From Rubrobacter xylanophilus (lineage in GTDB: Bacteria > Actinomycetota > Rubrobacteria > Rubrobacterales > Rubrobacteraceae): DNA of 64,000 nt. Location of the stretch: assembly GCF_007164525.1 (NCBI RefSeq), contig NZ_AP019791.1, positions 1,413,501-1,477,500 of the forward strand. The letters run 5' to 3'. A program made the position numbers and the translations under genes. Below are positions 9,366-18,367 of the stretch, one piece after another; the first letter of the stretch is position 1, and every line of letters begins with the position of its first letter. Under the pieces are notes generated by a model. It did no database searches and had not been told where the DNA came from. It worked only from the letters and a program-made list of their open reading frames with translations.

Positions 9366-11249
9366 CTAGTCCTGGCGACCGTTGCGGGAGCCGCTGCCGA
9401 GCTTCTCGATGCCCGCCCGGTCCACCGCGTACTCCTCGACCAGCCTCCTGAGGTGCTCGGCGTCCACCGTCTCGTACTCGATCAGGTCGGCGGCCAGCTT
9501 CTCCAGCAGCCGGCGGTTGCGCACCAGGAGATCCTCCGCCGTGTCGTAGGCCTCGTCCACCAGACGCCTGATCTCCTTGTCTATCTGGAAGGCGATCTCG
9601 TCGGAGTAGTCCGGCTGGGCGTGCAGGTCGCGGCCCATGAACACCTGACCGTCGTGCTGGCCCAGCGCTATGAGGCCGAGCTTCTCGCTCATCCCGTAGC
9701 GGGTGACCATCTGCCGGGCAACCTTGGTGGCCCGCTCGATGTCGTTGGAGGCGCCAGTGGTGATCTCGTCGAAGACCACCCGCTCGGCGGCCCGCCCACC
9801 GAGCATGTAGGAGAGCTGGGCCATCAGCTGTGCCCGGCTCATCATGAAGCGGTCCTCCTCGGGCAGGCTCATGGTCACCCCGAGGGCCTGTCCCCGCGGG
9901 ATGATGGTCACCTTGTGCACCGGGTCGGCCTCGGGCAACAGCGCCCCCACGATGGCGTGCCCGGCCTCGTGGTAGGCGGTGATCTCCTTCTCCCGCTCGC
10001 TGATGAGGCGGGTCTTGCGCTCGGGGCCAGCGATCACGCGGTCGATGGCCTCCTCCATCTCGGCCATCTCTATCTGGTCCTTGTCGTGCCGGGCCGCCAA
10101 GAGCGCCGCCTCGTTTACCAGGTTCGCCAGGTCGGCCCCGGTGAAGCCCGGGGTGCCCTTGGCGATGGTCTCTATGTCCACGTCGTCGCCCAGCGGCTTG
10201 CCCCGGGTGTGGACCTTGAGGATCTTGATCCTCCCCGGAAGGTCCGGCCGGTCCACCACTATCTGCCGGTCGAACCGCCCGGGCCTCAAGAGAGCCGGGT
10301 CCAGGATGTCCGGGCGGTTGGTCGCGGCGAGCATGATGATGCCGCTCTTGGAGTCGAAGCCGTCCATCTCCACCAGAAGCTGGTTGAGGGTCTGCTCCCG
10401 CTCGTCGTGGCCGCCCCCAAGCCCCGCACCCCTCTGGCGCCCCACGGCGTCTATCTCGTCCACGAAGATGATGCACGGGCTGTTCTGCTTGGCCTGCTCG
10501 AAGAGGTCGCGAACCCGGGAGGCTCCCACGCCGACGAACATCTCCACGAAGTCCGAGCCCGAGATCGAGAAGAACGGCACCCCCGCCTCCCCGGCCACCG
10601 CCCGCGCAAGGAGCGTCTTACCGGTCCCCGGAGGCCCCACCAGGAGCGCTCCCTTGGGGATGCGGGCCCCGAGCTTCTGGAACTTCTGCGGGTTCTCCAG
10701 GAACTCCTTTATCTCGGTGAGCTCCTGCACCGCCTCGTCGGCCCCGGCCACGTCGGCGAAGGTCACCTTGGGCTGGTCCTTGGTCATCCTGCGGGCCCGG
10801 CTCTTGCCGAAGCTCATCACCCGGTTGCCCCCGCCCTGCATGGAGCTCATGAAGAGCAGGAAGAACAGGATGATCAGGAGTATGGGCCCGAGCGTGCCGA
10901 GCAGGGTCAGCCAGAAGCCGGTGTTCTGAGGGTCGGTGGTGAAGGGAATGTTGGCCTCGTTGAGCACCCGGGCTATGTCGTAGTACTCGGGGTAGGAGTA
11001 CTCGAAGCGCTGCCCGTTCTTGAGGGTGCCCTCGACCGTCTGATCCTCGTCCCGGACCACCAGGGCCCCTTCCTGACCCTGCGGGATGTCGGTCTTTATC
11101 TCGTGGTTCTCTACGGCCCTCTGGAATTCCTGCGAGTTGAGCTTCTCGACGTCCGGGTTGCCCGCGGAGAGGAAGCGCACCAGGATCACCGCGAACACCA
11201 GGAGGACGATGAAGTACAGCAACCCGCCGTTTCTCAGGATTCTGCCCAA
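9366..11249 (-). CDS. ftsH: ATP-dependent zinc metalloprotease FtsH
   Basis: 627 residues, normal for FtsH. Two N-terminal membrane segments (about 10-28 and 110-135) flank a small extracytoplasmic domain. The AAA+ domain has [23 protein letters not shown] and an SRH region. The M41 protease domain has the zinc motif HEAGH. It degrades membrane and regulatory proteins. The start appears to be TTG at 11249, with GAGAGG 8 nt upstream. A TATAAT lies upstream near 11291-11298. The order tilS-hpt-ftsH-folP-folK matches a widely conserved cluster. Confidence 0.97.
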   Translation of the reverse strand: MGRILRNGGLLYFIVLLVFAVILVRFLSAGNPDVEKLNSQEFQRAVENHEIKTDIPQGQEGALVVRDEDQTVEGTLKNGQRFEYSYPEYYDIARVLNEANIPFTTDPQNTGFWLTLLGTLGPILLIILFFLLFMSSMQGGGNRVMSFGKSRARRMTKDQPKVTFADVAGADEAVQELTEIKEFLENPQKFQKLGARIPKGALLVGPPGTGKTLLARAVAGEAGVPFFSISGSDFVEMFVGVGASRVRDLFEQAKQNSPCIIFVDEIDAVGRQRGAGLGGGHDEREQTLNQLLVEMDGFDSKSGIIMLAATNRPDILDPALLRPGRFDRQIVVDRPDLPGRIKILKVHTRGKPLGDDVDIETIAKGTPGFTGADLANLVNEAALLAARHDKDQIEMAEMEEAIDRVIAGPERKTRLISEREKEITAYHEAGHAIVGALLPEADPVHKVTIIPRGQALGVTMSLPEEDRFMMSRAQLMAQLSYMLGGRAAERVVFDEITTGASNDIERATKVARQMVTRYGMSEKLGLIALGQHDGQVFMGRDLHAQPDYSDEIAFQIDKEIRRLVDEAYDTAEDLLVRNRRLLEKLAADLIEYETVDAEHLRRLVEEYAVDRAGIEKLGSGSRNGRQD

Positions 11250-11290
11250 CGGTTCTACCTCTCGTAGTGAAATACGCTAGGGACGATCGA

Positions 11291-11298
11291 GATTATAC
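11291..11298 (-). promoter_or_regulatory. probable -10 element of ftsH
   Basis: TATAAT on the minus strand lies about 42-48 nt before the ftsH TTG start, giving an ordinary leader with a Shine-Dalgarno. No good -35 box is visible. Confidence 0.5.
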
Positions 11299-11330
11299 TA
11301 CCCGCCGCCCCCGCGGGAGCACATCCCTCC

Positions 11331-11900
11331 CTAGCTCGCCGCCCCGCCGAAGACCTCGGGCTTGAGGATGCAGATGTCGGGGAGGTTGCGGTAGCAGCCA
11401 GCGTAGTCCAGCCCGTAGCCGACGACGAACTCGTCGGGGATCTCGAAGCCCAGATATTTCACGTCGAGCTCGACCCGCCGGCGGGCGGGTTTGGAGAGGA
11501 GGGCGCAGATCTCCAGCGAGGCGGGCTTTCTGGCCAGCAGCGAGCGCCTGAGGTAGGAGAGGGTGAGTCCGGTGTCGATGATGTCCTCCACGATGAGCAC
11601 GTGGCGGCCGCTTATGTCCTCCTCGAGGTCTTTGAGGATGCGCACCACGCCGCTGGAGGTGGTTCCGGCCCCGTAGGAGCTGACCTCCATGAAGTCTATC
11701 TCGCAGGGCAGGTCTATCTGGCGCATCAGGTCGCCCATCACGATGACCGCGCCGCGCAGCACCCCCACGAGGAGCAGCCGCCGGTGCTCGCGGTAGTCCC
11801 GGGTGATCTGATCCCCGAGCTCCCGTACTTTCTGCTGGATCTCCTCGGACGGGATGAGCACCTCCTGCACGTCGGGCATCATGCTGGACATCTCGCTCAA
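11331..11900 (-). CDS. hpt: hypoxanthine phosphoribosyltransferase
   Basis: 189 residues. VLIVEDIIDTGLTL is the PRPP-binding signature of purine phosphoribosyltransferases, and GVLRGAVIVMGDL is the PPi loop. It salvages hypoxanthine and guanine to IMP and GMP. The TTG at 11900 overlaps the tilS stop (TTGA). An ATG three codons later (11891) is an alternative start. The tilS-hpt-ftsH order is conserved across many bacteria. Confidence 0.94.
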   Translation of the reverse strand: MSEMSSMMPDVQEVLIPSEEIQQKVRELGDQITRDYREHRRLLLVGVLRGAVIVMGDLMRQIDLPCEIDFMEVSSYGAGTTSSGVVRILKDLEEDISGRHVLIVEDIIDTGLTLSYLRRSLLARKPASLEICALLSKPARRRVELDVKYLGFEIPDEFVVGYGLDYAGCYRNLPDICILKPEVFGGAAS

Positions 11901-13234
11901 GCTCTCTCCACCTCCACCCTGAGCACCTTCTCCGTCGTCTCGCGCACGCGGAAGTCCTCCCCGAGCTCCCCGAGGAAGACCCAGGCCACCCTACCCTCCG
12001 GGTCGACCACCACCGGCGTCCTCCGCCGCAGGTCCTTGGGCACCTTGCGATCCATCATCGCGCGCATCACCTTCTTGGTCCCGCCGAGACCCAGTGGACG
12101 AATGGTATCCCCTTCCCGGACCAGGCGCACGCGGTAGGGTCCACCGCCGGCATCGAGGTAGGCGACCTCCGGCCTGCTGGCGTCCCGGGGGTCCAGCCTC
12201 CCCACCTCCTCGACCCTCACCCGCCAGCCGCCGAAACGAAATTCTTCTCCCGGGACGAGCGGCCGCTCCCCGGGATCTCCCCCTCCGCCACGCCGGTAGA
12301 GGACGAGCCGCTCCCCGAAGCGCGCCGCGGCCACCACCCCGCCCGGAAGGTCGAGCAGCCGGGTCCCGCCGCCCCCACGCGCCAGCTCCAGCACGCCCTC
12401 GACGAGCCTCCGGGAGAGGGGTGGTGCGCCGGGCGACACGGCGGCGTAGGCCCGGCGCACGGCGTAGCGCCGCAGCGCGGGCGGCAGCTTCCGCAATTCG
12501 GGGATCGAGACCTCTGCCCCACCCTCCGCCTCGCGCACCATCCCGGCGGCGAGCTCCTCCAGCACCGCCAGGTCCTCCCGGACGAGCTCGGCGGCGCGGG
12601 CCATGTTGCGCGCCGCCCCGGGATGGAGCTCTTCGAGCACCGGCATGACCTCGAGCCGCACCCGGTTGCGGGCGTACTTGGGCCGGAGGTTGGTGGAGTC
12701 CACCCGATACCCCTGCCCGAGCCCCCTCAGGTACTCCAGGATCTCCGCCCGCGTACGCTCGATGAGGGGCCGGCAGATCTTCCCCCTCACCGGCGGGATC
12801 CCGGAGAGCCCGCGCAGACCGCTCCCCCGCGCCAGGTTCAGGAGCAGCGTCTCGGCCACGTCGTCTGCGTTGTGCCCGACGGTGACCGCGCTGGCCCCGA
12901 GGCGGTCGGCGAGTTCCCCGGCGAGCCGGTAGCGCTCCCTGCGGGCCCGCTCCTGCAGGCCCGGCCCCTCCTCCAGCCGGAGCCGCCGCACCTCGCAGCG
13001 GAGCCCAAGCCCCCGGCACAGCTCCAGCACGAACCCGGCGTCCCCGCGGGACTCCTCGCCTCGCAGGCCGTGGTCCACGTGCAGCACGACGGGCTCGCGA
13101 CCCAGAGCGGTCAGCACCCGCAGCAGAGCCACCGAGTCCGGACCGCCGGAGACCAGCGCGAGCGGTCGGGAGAGATCCATCCCGTAGCGCCGGACGGTCT
13201 CGAGAACGGCCTCCTGAAACTTCCCGGGCTCCAT
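11897..13234 (-). CDS. tilS: tRNA(Ile)-lysidine synthase
   Basis: 445 residues from ATG 13234 (TTG 13243 is an alternative in the same frame). The PP-loop ATPase motif is VSGGPDSVALL near residues 28-38. The N-terminal ATPase domain is followed by a TilS substrate-binding domain and a C-terminal TilS_C domain. It converts C34 of tRNA-Ile(CAU) to lysidine so that it reads AUA. TAAACT at 13245-13250 lies 10 nt before the ATG and no strong Shine-Dalgarno is seen, so a short-leader transcript is likely. Confidence 0.94.
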   Translation of the reverse strand: MEPGKFQEAVLETVRRYGMDLSRPLALVSGGPDSVALLRVLTALGREPVVLHVDHGLRGEESRGDAGFVLELCRGLGLRCEVRRLRLEEGPGLQERARRERYRLAGELADRLGASAVTVGHNADDVAETLLLNLARGSGLRGLSGIPPVRGKICRPLIERTRAEILEYLRGLGQGYRVDSTNLRPKYARNRVRLEVMPVLEELHPGAARNMARAAELVREDLAVLEELAAGMVREAEGGAEVSIPELRKLPPALRRYAVRRAYAAVSPGAPPLSRRLVEGVLELARGGGGTRLLDLPGGVVAAARFGERLVLYRRGGGGDPGERPLVPGEEFRFGGWRVRVEEVGRLDPRDASRPEVAYLDAGGGPYRVRLVREGDTIRPLGLGGTKKVMRAMMDRKVPKDLRRRTPVVVDPEGRVAWVFLGELGEDFRVRETTEKVLRVEVERA

Positions 13235-13343
13235 CTCTCGCAAGAGTTTAGCCCTTGCAGCCGACCCGACGGCTTCTTAACATGCCAGGCAGAGAACGCA
13301 TCCGTCAGGAGGGGGATCCACAGGTGCAAACGAGAGAGGCTCC

Positions 13344-14597
13344 ATGAGAGCGCCGCACGCGGTCCGCCGCCTCGCAGTGCTGGTATGCCCGGCGCTCGCC
13401 GCTAGCCTGCTCGTGCTGCTCCTCTTGACGCCCGGGACGGTCCGCGGCGCACCGGAGGAAGTGGAGATAGACACGCTTCCTGGGGGCGCGCGCTACGTGG
13501 CTGGTGAGCTCCTGGTGGTCTACGAGTCGGTGCCCGGTCTGGAGCGGGCCCTGGAAGCGACGGGCGGCAGGGTCGAGGAGGAGCTCCCCGCGGCCGACGT
13601 CCGTCTCGTGGTCTTCCCGGATATAAAGGAACGACGCTCGGAGAAGCTGCGGGAGAGGCTGCTGGAGGAGAAGAAAGCCGCCCTGCAACGGAACCCAGCC
13701 GTGGAGGCGGTGAGCCTAAACTACGTGCGCGAGCCCCTCGTCCGGCCGAACGACCGGCACTTCGGCAGGCAGTGGGGGCTCCGGAAGATCCGGGCCCCCC
13801 TCGCCTGGAACAGGGCCCGGGGAGCCGGGGCCAGGATAGCCGTGCTCGACAGCGGCGTGGCCTCCAGACACCCGGACCTGAAAAAGAAGATCGCCGGCCG
13901 CTACAACACCGACACCCGGACGCGGGCGGCGGACGACCAGTACGGTCACGGCACCCACGTCGCCGGGATAGCCGCGGCCTCCACCGACAACCGAGTCGGG
14001 GTGGCAGGAACCTGCCCGCGGTGCCGGATCCTGGCGGTAAAGCTGGACGGGGACGGCTTCATCACCACGGCGGACCTGGTGCGCGGGATAAACTGGGCCA
14101 TCGGCCGCCGCGCCGCCGTCATAAACCTCTCGCTCGGGGGCGGGGGCTTCAGTCGCCCCGAAGCCGACGCGGTGGCGAAGGCCTGGCGCCGCGGGATAGT
14201 GGTCGTCGCGGCAGCGGGCAACGAGCGCACCAGCAAGAGGACCTACCCGGCTGCCTACCGGCAGGTCATCGCCGTCGCCGCCACCACCCGGAGCGACACC
14301 CGCGCCCGCTACTCCAACTACGGCAACTGGGTGGACGTGGCCGCCCCGGGCGGCACCCCGGGGACCGGCGGGATCTACTCCACGCTCCCCCCAAGGCGCT
14401 ACGGGTACCTGAGCGGCACCAGCATGGCCGCCCCGTTCGTCTCGGGGATCGCCGGGCTGCTCGCCGGCCAGGGCCGTTCGAACGTCGAGATCCGGCGCAG
14501 GATCCAGTCCACCGCCCGGGATCTGGGCCCGCGCGGCAAGGACCCCTACTACGGACACGGGCGGGTGGACGCGGCCGCCGCGGTGGGCGCCGGCTAG
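13344..14597 (+). CDS. secreted subtilisin-like serine protease (S8)
   Basis: 417 residues. A signal peptide (about 1-35, hydrophobic AALAASLLVLLLL) is followed by a propeptide-like region to about 125. The S8 domain has the triad Asp in VLDSGV, His in GHGTHVAGI and Ser in GTSMAAPF, with oxyanion Asn in AAAGNE. It resembles the thermitase/fervidolysin type of extracellular endopeptidase. A lone CPRC pair sits between the catalytic His and Asn. GAGAGG lies upstream of the ATG. The TAG stop shares CTAG with the convergent gene. Confidence 0.93.
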   Translation: MRAPHAVRRLAVLVCPALAASLLVLLLLTPGTVRGAPEEVEIDTLPGGARYVAGELLVVYESVPGLERALEATGGRVEEELPAADVRLVVFPDIKERRSEKLRERLLEEKKAALQRNPAVEAVSLNYVREPLVRPNDRHFGRQWGLRKIRAPLAWNRARGAGARIAVLDSGVASRHPDLKKKIAGRYNTDTRTRAADDQYGHGTHVAGIAAASTDNRVGVAGTCPRCRILAVKLDGDGFITTADLVRGINWAIGRRAAVINLSLGGGGFSRPEADAVAKAWRRGIVVVAAAGNERTSKRTYPAAYRQVIAVAATTRSDTRARYSNYGNWVDVAAPGGTPGTGGIYSTLPPRRYGYLSGTSMAAPFVSGIAGLLAGQGRSNVEIRRRIQSTARDLGPRGKDPYYGHGRVDAAAAVGAG

Positions 14598-15010
14598 CGG
14601 AGCCTTTGCGCCATCTCCTCCAAGGCCGTGGCCACGGTCCGAAGCCCGGCGCTGTTCGCCGGCTCCCGGTAGTGGCGCTCGAGCTCCCCGCTGCGGATGC
14701 CGCGCCGGGCGAACTGTTCCCTGAGCTCCTCGACCTCCGCGAGGTGCTCCGCGACATAGATCCTCTGGGTCCCCTCGTCGTGCAGCGTGACCCGTCGGTG
14801 CGGAATCTCGTGCTCAACGACCACCGCATCCCCCACCGGCCGGTTCGCCTCCCGCTCCTCCACGAGCTCAAAGAGCCTGGCCGCCTCCCTGAGCGCCCTC
14901 CGGCGCAGCCCGGCCCGAGTCATCCGGTGTCGGACCTTGCGCCGGCGCAGCAGGACTCCCGCCACGACAACCGCAGCCACCACCGCCACCAGCAGGAATC
15001 CGAGCTCCAT
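14594..15010 (-). CDS. membrane-anchored hypothetical protein
   Basis: 138 residues with no family I recognise. One N-terminal membrane helix (about 3-22) is followed by an Arg-rich stretch and a hydrophilic, probably helical, cytoplasmic part with many Glu and Arg. ATG 15010 lies 8 nt after a TATTAT hexamer (15019-15024). The stop codon overlaps that of the protease gene by 4 bp (CTAG). The hydrophobicity pattern and high GC3 support a real gene, but its function is unknown. Confidence 0.7.
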   Translation of the reverse strand: MELGFLLVAVVAAVVVAGVLLRRRKVRHRMTRAGLRRRALREAARLFELVEEREANRPVGDAVVVEHEIPHRRVTLHDEGTQRIYVAEHLAEVEELREQFARRGIRSGELERHYREPANSAGLRTVATALEEMAQRLR

Positions 15011-15034
15011 CTCTGCTAATAATAGATGAACGGG

Positions 15035-15080
15035 GCCGGACCGGGCATGGGAGGGGGGACGAAGATGCGACCGGTCCGGC
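15035..15080. repeat. inverted repeat upstream of the 138-residue membrane protein
   Basis: Perfect 10-bp arms, GCCGGACCGG at 15035-15044 and CCGGTCCGGC at 15071-15080, are separated by 26 nt. The repeat lies just upstream of the predicted -10 box, so it could be an operator or a hairpin. Confidence 0.35.
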
Positions 15081-15169
15081 TTCTTCCAAGGAGTACCAAC
15101 CGCACCGGGTAGTTGCGTTAACTGCCAAAGAAGCCCGCGTTAAGCCTTCTTAAGCATCTGGATGAGTAA

Positions 15170-15195
15170 GAGGCCCGGCTTTGCGGCCGGGCCTC
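15170..15195 (-). terminator. hairpin after tRNA-fMet
   Basis: A perfect 10-bp stem (GAGGCCCGGC with its complement) and 6-nt loop lie just downstream of the tRNA on the minus strand. The tail is only TTACTC, so it is a weak intrinsic terminator. Confidence 0.65.
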
Positions 15196-15202
15196 CTAGC
15201 AG

Positions 15203-15276
<74 letters not shown>

Positions 15277-15293
15277 TCGCTTTTGCGGTGCAG

Positions 15294-15321
15294 AGTTTAG
15301 CACGCAAGAGAGATTTGTAAA
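15294..15321 (-). promoter_or_regulatory. promoter of tRNA-fMet
   Basis: On the minus strand TTTACA (15316-15321) and TAAACT (15294-15299) are 16 nt apart, placing the start about 10 nt before the tRNA. Confidence 0.55.
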
Positions 15322-15352
15322 GGGCGGGTTGCACGTGATACGGTGGTCCCCG

Positions 15353-15727
15353 ATGATCACGTTGCTCGCAGCCCTGATCTTTCTCGGTGCAGCGGCCCTC
15401 CTGGTCTCGGCAGCGGCCGCACTTCGGGCCTGGCTCCGTTTCCGGCGAACCCGGCGGGAGCTCCAGGGGCGTCTTCTGGACGAGGTCGCCTCCGTGACCG
15501 GGAGGATCGGGGAGCTGGAGCGCAACCTCGGGTCGCTCGAGCGGCGCGCCGGGAGCCTGCCGGTACGCGTGGCCGAGCTGCAGCAGAGCCTCGCAACCCT
15601 GCGCCTGCTCTCGGGCACCCTCTCGATCTCGCTGCGACAGCTCCAACGGGCACTCTCCCCCTCCGGTCTGAAGCTGGGCCTCTCGGGATACTTGGCCACG
15701 CTGTCCCGAGGGAGGCGGACTGGCTAG
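15353..15727 (+). CDS. hypothetical protein, one membrane helix plus coiled coil
   Basis: 124 residues from ATG 15353 (GTG 15335 in the same frame is possible). An N-terminal hydrophobic helix (about 2-25) is followed by an Arg-rich membrane-proximal segment. A long amphipathic region with Leu/Arg/Glu heptads looks like a coiled coil, as in DUF948-type envelope proteins. The TAG stop is directly followed by the ATG of the next gene. No function can be assigned. Confidence 0.65.
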   Translation: MITLLAALIFLGAAALLVSAAAALRAWLRFRRTRRELQGRLLDEVASVTGRIGELERNLGSLERRAGSLPVRVAELQQSLATLRLLSGTLSISLRQLQRALSPSGLKLGLSGYLATLSRGRRTG

Positions 15728-15925
15728 ATGCTCGGTCCCCGGCCGCAGGACGATAGCCGAGCGGCGGAGGAGAACGGCACCGGCCGGCGGGATCCCCCGG
15801 CCGTCCGGGAGCCCGCGGGGCGGGAGAAGGAGGTGTGCGAGGTGTGCGGCGCCCGGATGTTCGGGCTGCACTGCAAGCTGGTGTGTTCCCGCTGCGGGTT
15901 CCGCAGGGACTGCTCCGACCCGTAG
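15728..15925 (+). CDS. small zinc-ribbon-like protein
   Basis: 65 residues. The N-terminal half is disordered and rich in Pro, Arg and Glu. The C-terminus has CEVCGARMFGLHCK, then CSRCGFRRDCSDP, so two CxxC pairs plus His and two more Cys could hold one or two zinc ions. I recall similar tails ending in DCSDP in small uncharacterised actinobacterial proteins. The start abuts the previous stop (TAGATG), so it is co-translated with the coiled-coil gene. Confidence 0.7.
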   Translation: MLGPRPQDDSRAAEENGTGRRDPPAVREPAGREKEVCEVCGARMFGLHCKLVCSRCGFRRDCSDP

Positions 15926-16477
15926 GCCTTCATGCTTCCGGAGCCCGACGAGCGCACGACCACCGTCGAGGAGGCGTGTGGGCGGTCACGGCCCCGCCCG
16001 CACGGGGAACCGGGCGGTCCTCCTGACGCCGGCCAGGCTTCTTGGAGGTTCTCGGCGGCCGCTTCAGACGCGAGCGCCGCACCGCTCGTCTCGTGCTCGA
16101 GGTACTCCCAGAGCGCGCCGGCCAGGGCGCGGGCAGAGCGTCCCCAGCACCCCCGCAAGCCGCTCGTCTCTTCTGCGGCCTCCTCCCGCCGGACGGGCTG
16201 GAGGCGTTCTCCCGGCAATCCCTCCCGAACCTCGAAGGTCTCGAAACGTCCCTGAGCAACCCCGGTGGAGGTCTCCGGCCCGGAAACGGCTGTCCGCGGC
16301 CCCAGAGACCCCGTACCGGTCTCCAGGACCTATGGCCTCGCCTTGCGGATACCCCCGGCAATGCGCGAGCAGACGATCCGGGAACCTTTGGCGGACACCC
16401 TCGGCTCCCCGCTCTGTGCCCCGCAGGCGGGGGTGGACCTGCGGAGGCAGGTCACGTAGACCCCTCTACCCTGGAAC
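15926..16477. other. 552-bp region with no assignable gene
   Basis: Several open frames exist on both strands. The most protein-like are minus-strand codons around 16060-16150 (an Ala/Leu/Glu-rich helix-like run) and a plus-strand frame 16042-16485. Neither has a convincing start or recognisable motif, and both turn into Arg/Pro/Ser-rich sequence typical of shadow frames. It may be a decayed gene. Confidence 0.4.
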
Positions 16478-17176
16478 CTACCTGAGAACGGTTTCGTCGC
16501 CGCGGACGACCTCCACGGCCTCCGGATCGGTGTGGAAGACCCGCACCCGGGCGGTCGAGGCGGCCAGCAGCAACCCCAGCAACCCACCCTGCAGGTCCTG
16601 CGGTCGCGCGGGCTCCACCCAGCCGACTTCGGCGTTGGAGAGATCCGCGTCGGTGGTCACGAAGCGCTGAAGCAGCAGGCTGAGCGGCACCCGCAACACG
16701 AACGCCAGCACGAGCCCCGCCACGATGAGCAGGTAAAGCCACGATCCACCCAGGTACAACCCCGCCCCAAGGGCACCGAGAAAGAAGACGGCGGCCAGCA
16801 GGTTGGCGGCCACTATGGTGGTCCCGCAGTTGCGGTGCACCGCGAGCCCCCTCTCCCCCGCCCGCAGGCGGCGCAAAGCCTCCCGGGCCGCCTCGTCCAC
16901 CTCCTCCAGGGAGCGCACTCCCTGAACGAAGAACCCCTCGTCGGTGGAGAAGCCGTTGAACCTCCGGCGCGGCTCCCGCTCCATCAGCACCGCTATCGTG
17001 GCGTGCTCCAGAGCATGGTTGCGGCGCAGGATCTTGTTGCCGAACATGGCCGCTAGCTGCCGCGGGTACACGAATAGGCTTCCCAGCGCCTGCAACGAGA
17101 AGATTATGGGCAGAAGGAACAGCGTGAAGACCACGAAGACCGCAACTGCAAATACGAACACCAAAGCCACGTCCAA
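16478..17176 (-). CDS. DUF6391-type integral membrane protein
   Basis: 232 residues. Hydrophobic segments lie near 5-30 and as a pair near 120-165. The motif RNHALEHATI near 53-62 and HRNCGTTIVAAN near 115 are the hallmarks I associate with the uncharacterised DUF6391 family. The start looks like TTG at 17176 after AAGGCGAGG. TATAAT near 17213 lies upstream on the minus strand. Function unknown. The conserved His/Glu/Cys residues suggest metal binding, which is inference only. Confidence 0.75.
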   Translation of the reverse strand: MDVALVFVFAVAVFVVFTLFLLPIIFSLQALGSLFVYPRQLAAMFGNKILRRNHALEHATIAVLMEREPRRRFNGFSTDEGFFVQGVRSLEEVDEAAREALRRLRAGERGLAVHRNCGTTIVAANLLAAVFFLGALGAGLYLGGSWLYLLIVAGLVLAFVLRVPLSLLLQRFVTTDADLSNAEVGWVEPARPQDLQGGLLGLLLAASTARVRVFHTDPEAVEVVRGDETVLR

Positions 17177-17259
17177 AAACCTCGCCTTGTGTCTTGCTTC
17201 GACGCTAAGAGATTATACGCGCCACACGGCCCCGGAAGGTCGGATTTCTCACGCGCTGC

Positions 17260-17299
17260 AAAACGACGGCCGCATCCCCTCAGAGGAGACGCGGCCGCC
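17260..17299 (-). terminator. terminator of the small surface-protein gene
   Basis: A 15-bp stem with three G-T pairs (17265-17279 with 17285-17299) and 5-nt loop is followed on the minus strand by GTTTTGC. It lies 26 bp after the stop at 17325. Confidence 0.75.
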
Positions 17300-17324
17300 C
17301 AACCTGCGGGAACCCTGCGAAGCC

Positions 17325-17564
17325 TTAGCCCCTGCGGCGCAGGATGGCGTAGGTGAGGATACCGGAGCCCAGTATCAGGGCGGCAGCGGGTATCAGGATG
17401 CCAGGACCGCCGCTCGGCGCCAAGGGCCCGGCCACCCCCGTCCCAGAAACCGTGGTCTCCTCCATCATCGTCTCCTGCGCCAGGGCACCGGAGACCAGCA
17501 GCAGCGCCAGCACCAGCGTGAGGCATACCAGATACACAGCCTTCCTCAGTAGCGCCCCGTTCAT
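17325..17564 (-). CDS. small secreted protein with C-terminal sortase-like sorting tail
   Basis: 79 residues from ATG 17564, which has a strong AAAGGAGG 7-8 nt upstream. An N-terminal signal peptide ends at SGALA|QE. The short Thr/Glu-rich mature part leads to LAPSGGPG, a hydrophobic helix and a terminal RRR. This order resembles LPxTG-like wall-sorting or LPxSGG-type tails. No sortase gene is nearby. A roughly 100-nt leader and own terminator make it a single-gene unit. Confidence 0.75.
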   Translation of the reverse strand: MNGALLRKAVYLVCLTLVLALLLVSGALAQETMMEETTVSGTGVAGPLAPSGGPGILIPAAALILGSGILTYAILRRRG

Positions 17565-17677
17565 CCCTCTCCTCCTTTGCTCTTCCACGCTCCGTTCATG
17601 CGAGCCGCTCTCACCCGTTACCCGCGTCCAGCGCTTTTGAAACTCCAGTATACAAGTTTGAACGCCCAGGATCTACT

Positions 17678-18367
17678 TTAAAATCCCCGGTAAGGTTTGT
17701 TTTTCTTTTGGAAGCCCTCCTCGTGGGGTTCCCCGGAGAGGAGGCGGACCTCCCCCGGTGCCTCCAAGGCGTGGAGCAGCCCGAGAGCCTCCAGCGCGAC
17801 CCGCCGGTGCAGCTCCCGGTCACCGGGGGGACCCATGGGCAGGTTGTAGGGGAAGGGTACCCGGGCGACCCTGGGAGCCTCGACTCCGTCCTCCATGGCG
17901 AGGGTGACGGTGGGGAGGCCGTTTCCCTCCAGGATGGCGCCCACCACCTCCACCGACCGGTGGCAAAGCGGGCAGGAGGGGGTCAGCAGCACCGCATCGG
18001 CACCGGCTGCGAGGAGCTTCGCGGCGACCTCGGGGGCGGTCTCTTCCTCCAGGGGTCCGTGGTCGTGGATCGCCCCCATGAAGCTGAAGTGCCTGGGGGT
18101 GAGCCCGCCGACCTTACCTTCGGCGACGAGCCTTCTGCAGGTCCAAAGCGGAAAGAGGACGTCGAGATCGTCCTCTCTATCCGGTGCGTGGTAGGCGTGG
18201 GTCCAGGTGAGTCTCTCGGCGTCCGCCGGGATCTCCCGGTAGGAGCAGTCCCCGAGGGGATCGTCGATGTCGAACGGAGGCTGTTCCGGCAGGTGCACCC
18301 CGCCGGTGGTGACCAGCGCCAGCCGGCAGCGCTCCAGGGGCTTCTCGGGGCGGGCAAAGGGAGTCAT
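17678..18367 (-). CDS. glycine/betaine reductase selenoprotein B-like protein (Cys form)
   Basis: 229 residues. The protein resembles the GrdB/PrdB family (selenoprotein B subunits of glycine, betaine and D-proline reductases) but is short and has no in-frame UGA. ADAVLLTPSCPLCHRSVEV probably marks the redox-active segment, with Cys where seleno-homologues carry selenocysteine. No grdA/grdC partners are near, so a Stickland reductase is unlikely and the reaction is unknown. It overlaps the stop of ychF by 4 nt (ATGA) and is coupled to it. Confidence 0.7.
   Translation of the reverse strand: MTPFARPEKPLERCRLALVTTGGVHLPEQPPFDIDDPLGDCSYREIPADAERLTWTHAYHAPDREDDLDVLFPLWTCRRLVAEGKVGGLTPRHFSFMGAIHDHGPLEEETAPEVAAKLLAAGADAVLLTPSCPLCHRSVEVVGAILEGNGLPTVTLAMEDGVEAPRVARVPFPYNLPMGPPGDRELHRRVALEALGLLHALEAPGEVRLLSGEPHEEGFQKKNKPYRGF

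Noticed and set aside
17577-17660. Possible riboswitch in the leader of the small surface protein
   Set aside because: The GC-rich GGGTAACGGGTGAG segment looked suggestive, but it does not match the c-di-AMP, c-di-GMP, cobalamin or SAM riboswitch consensus that I know.
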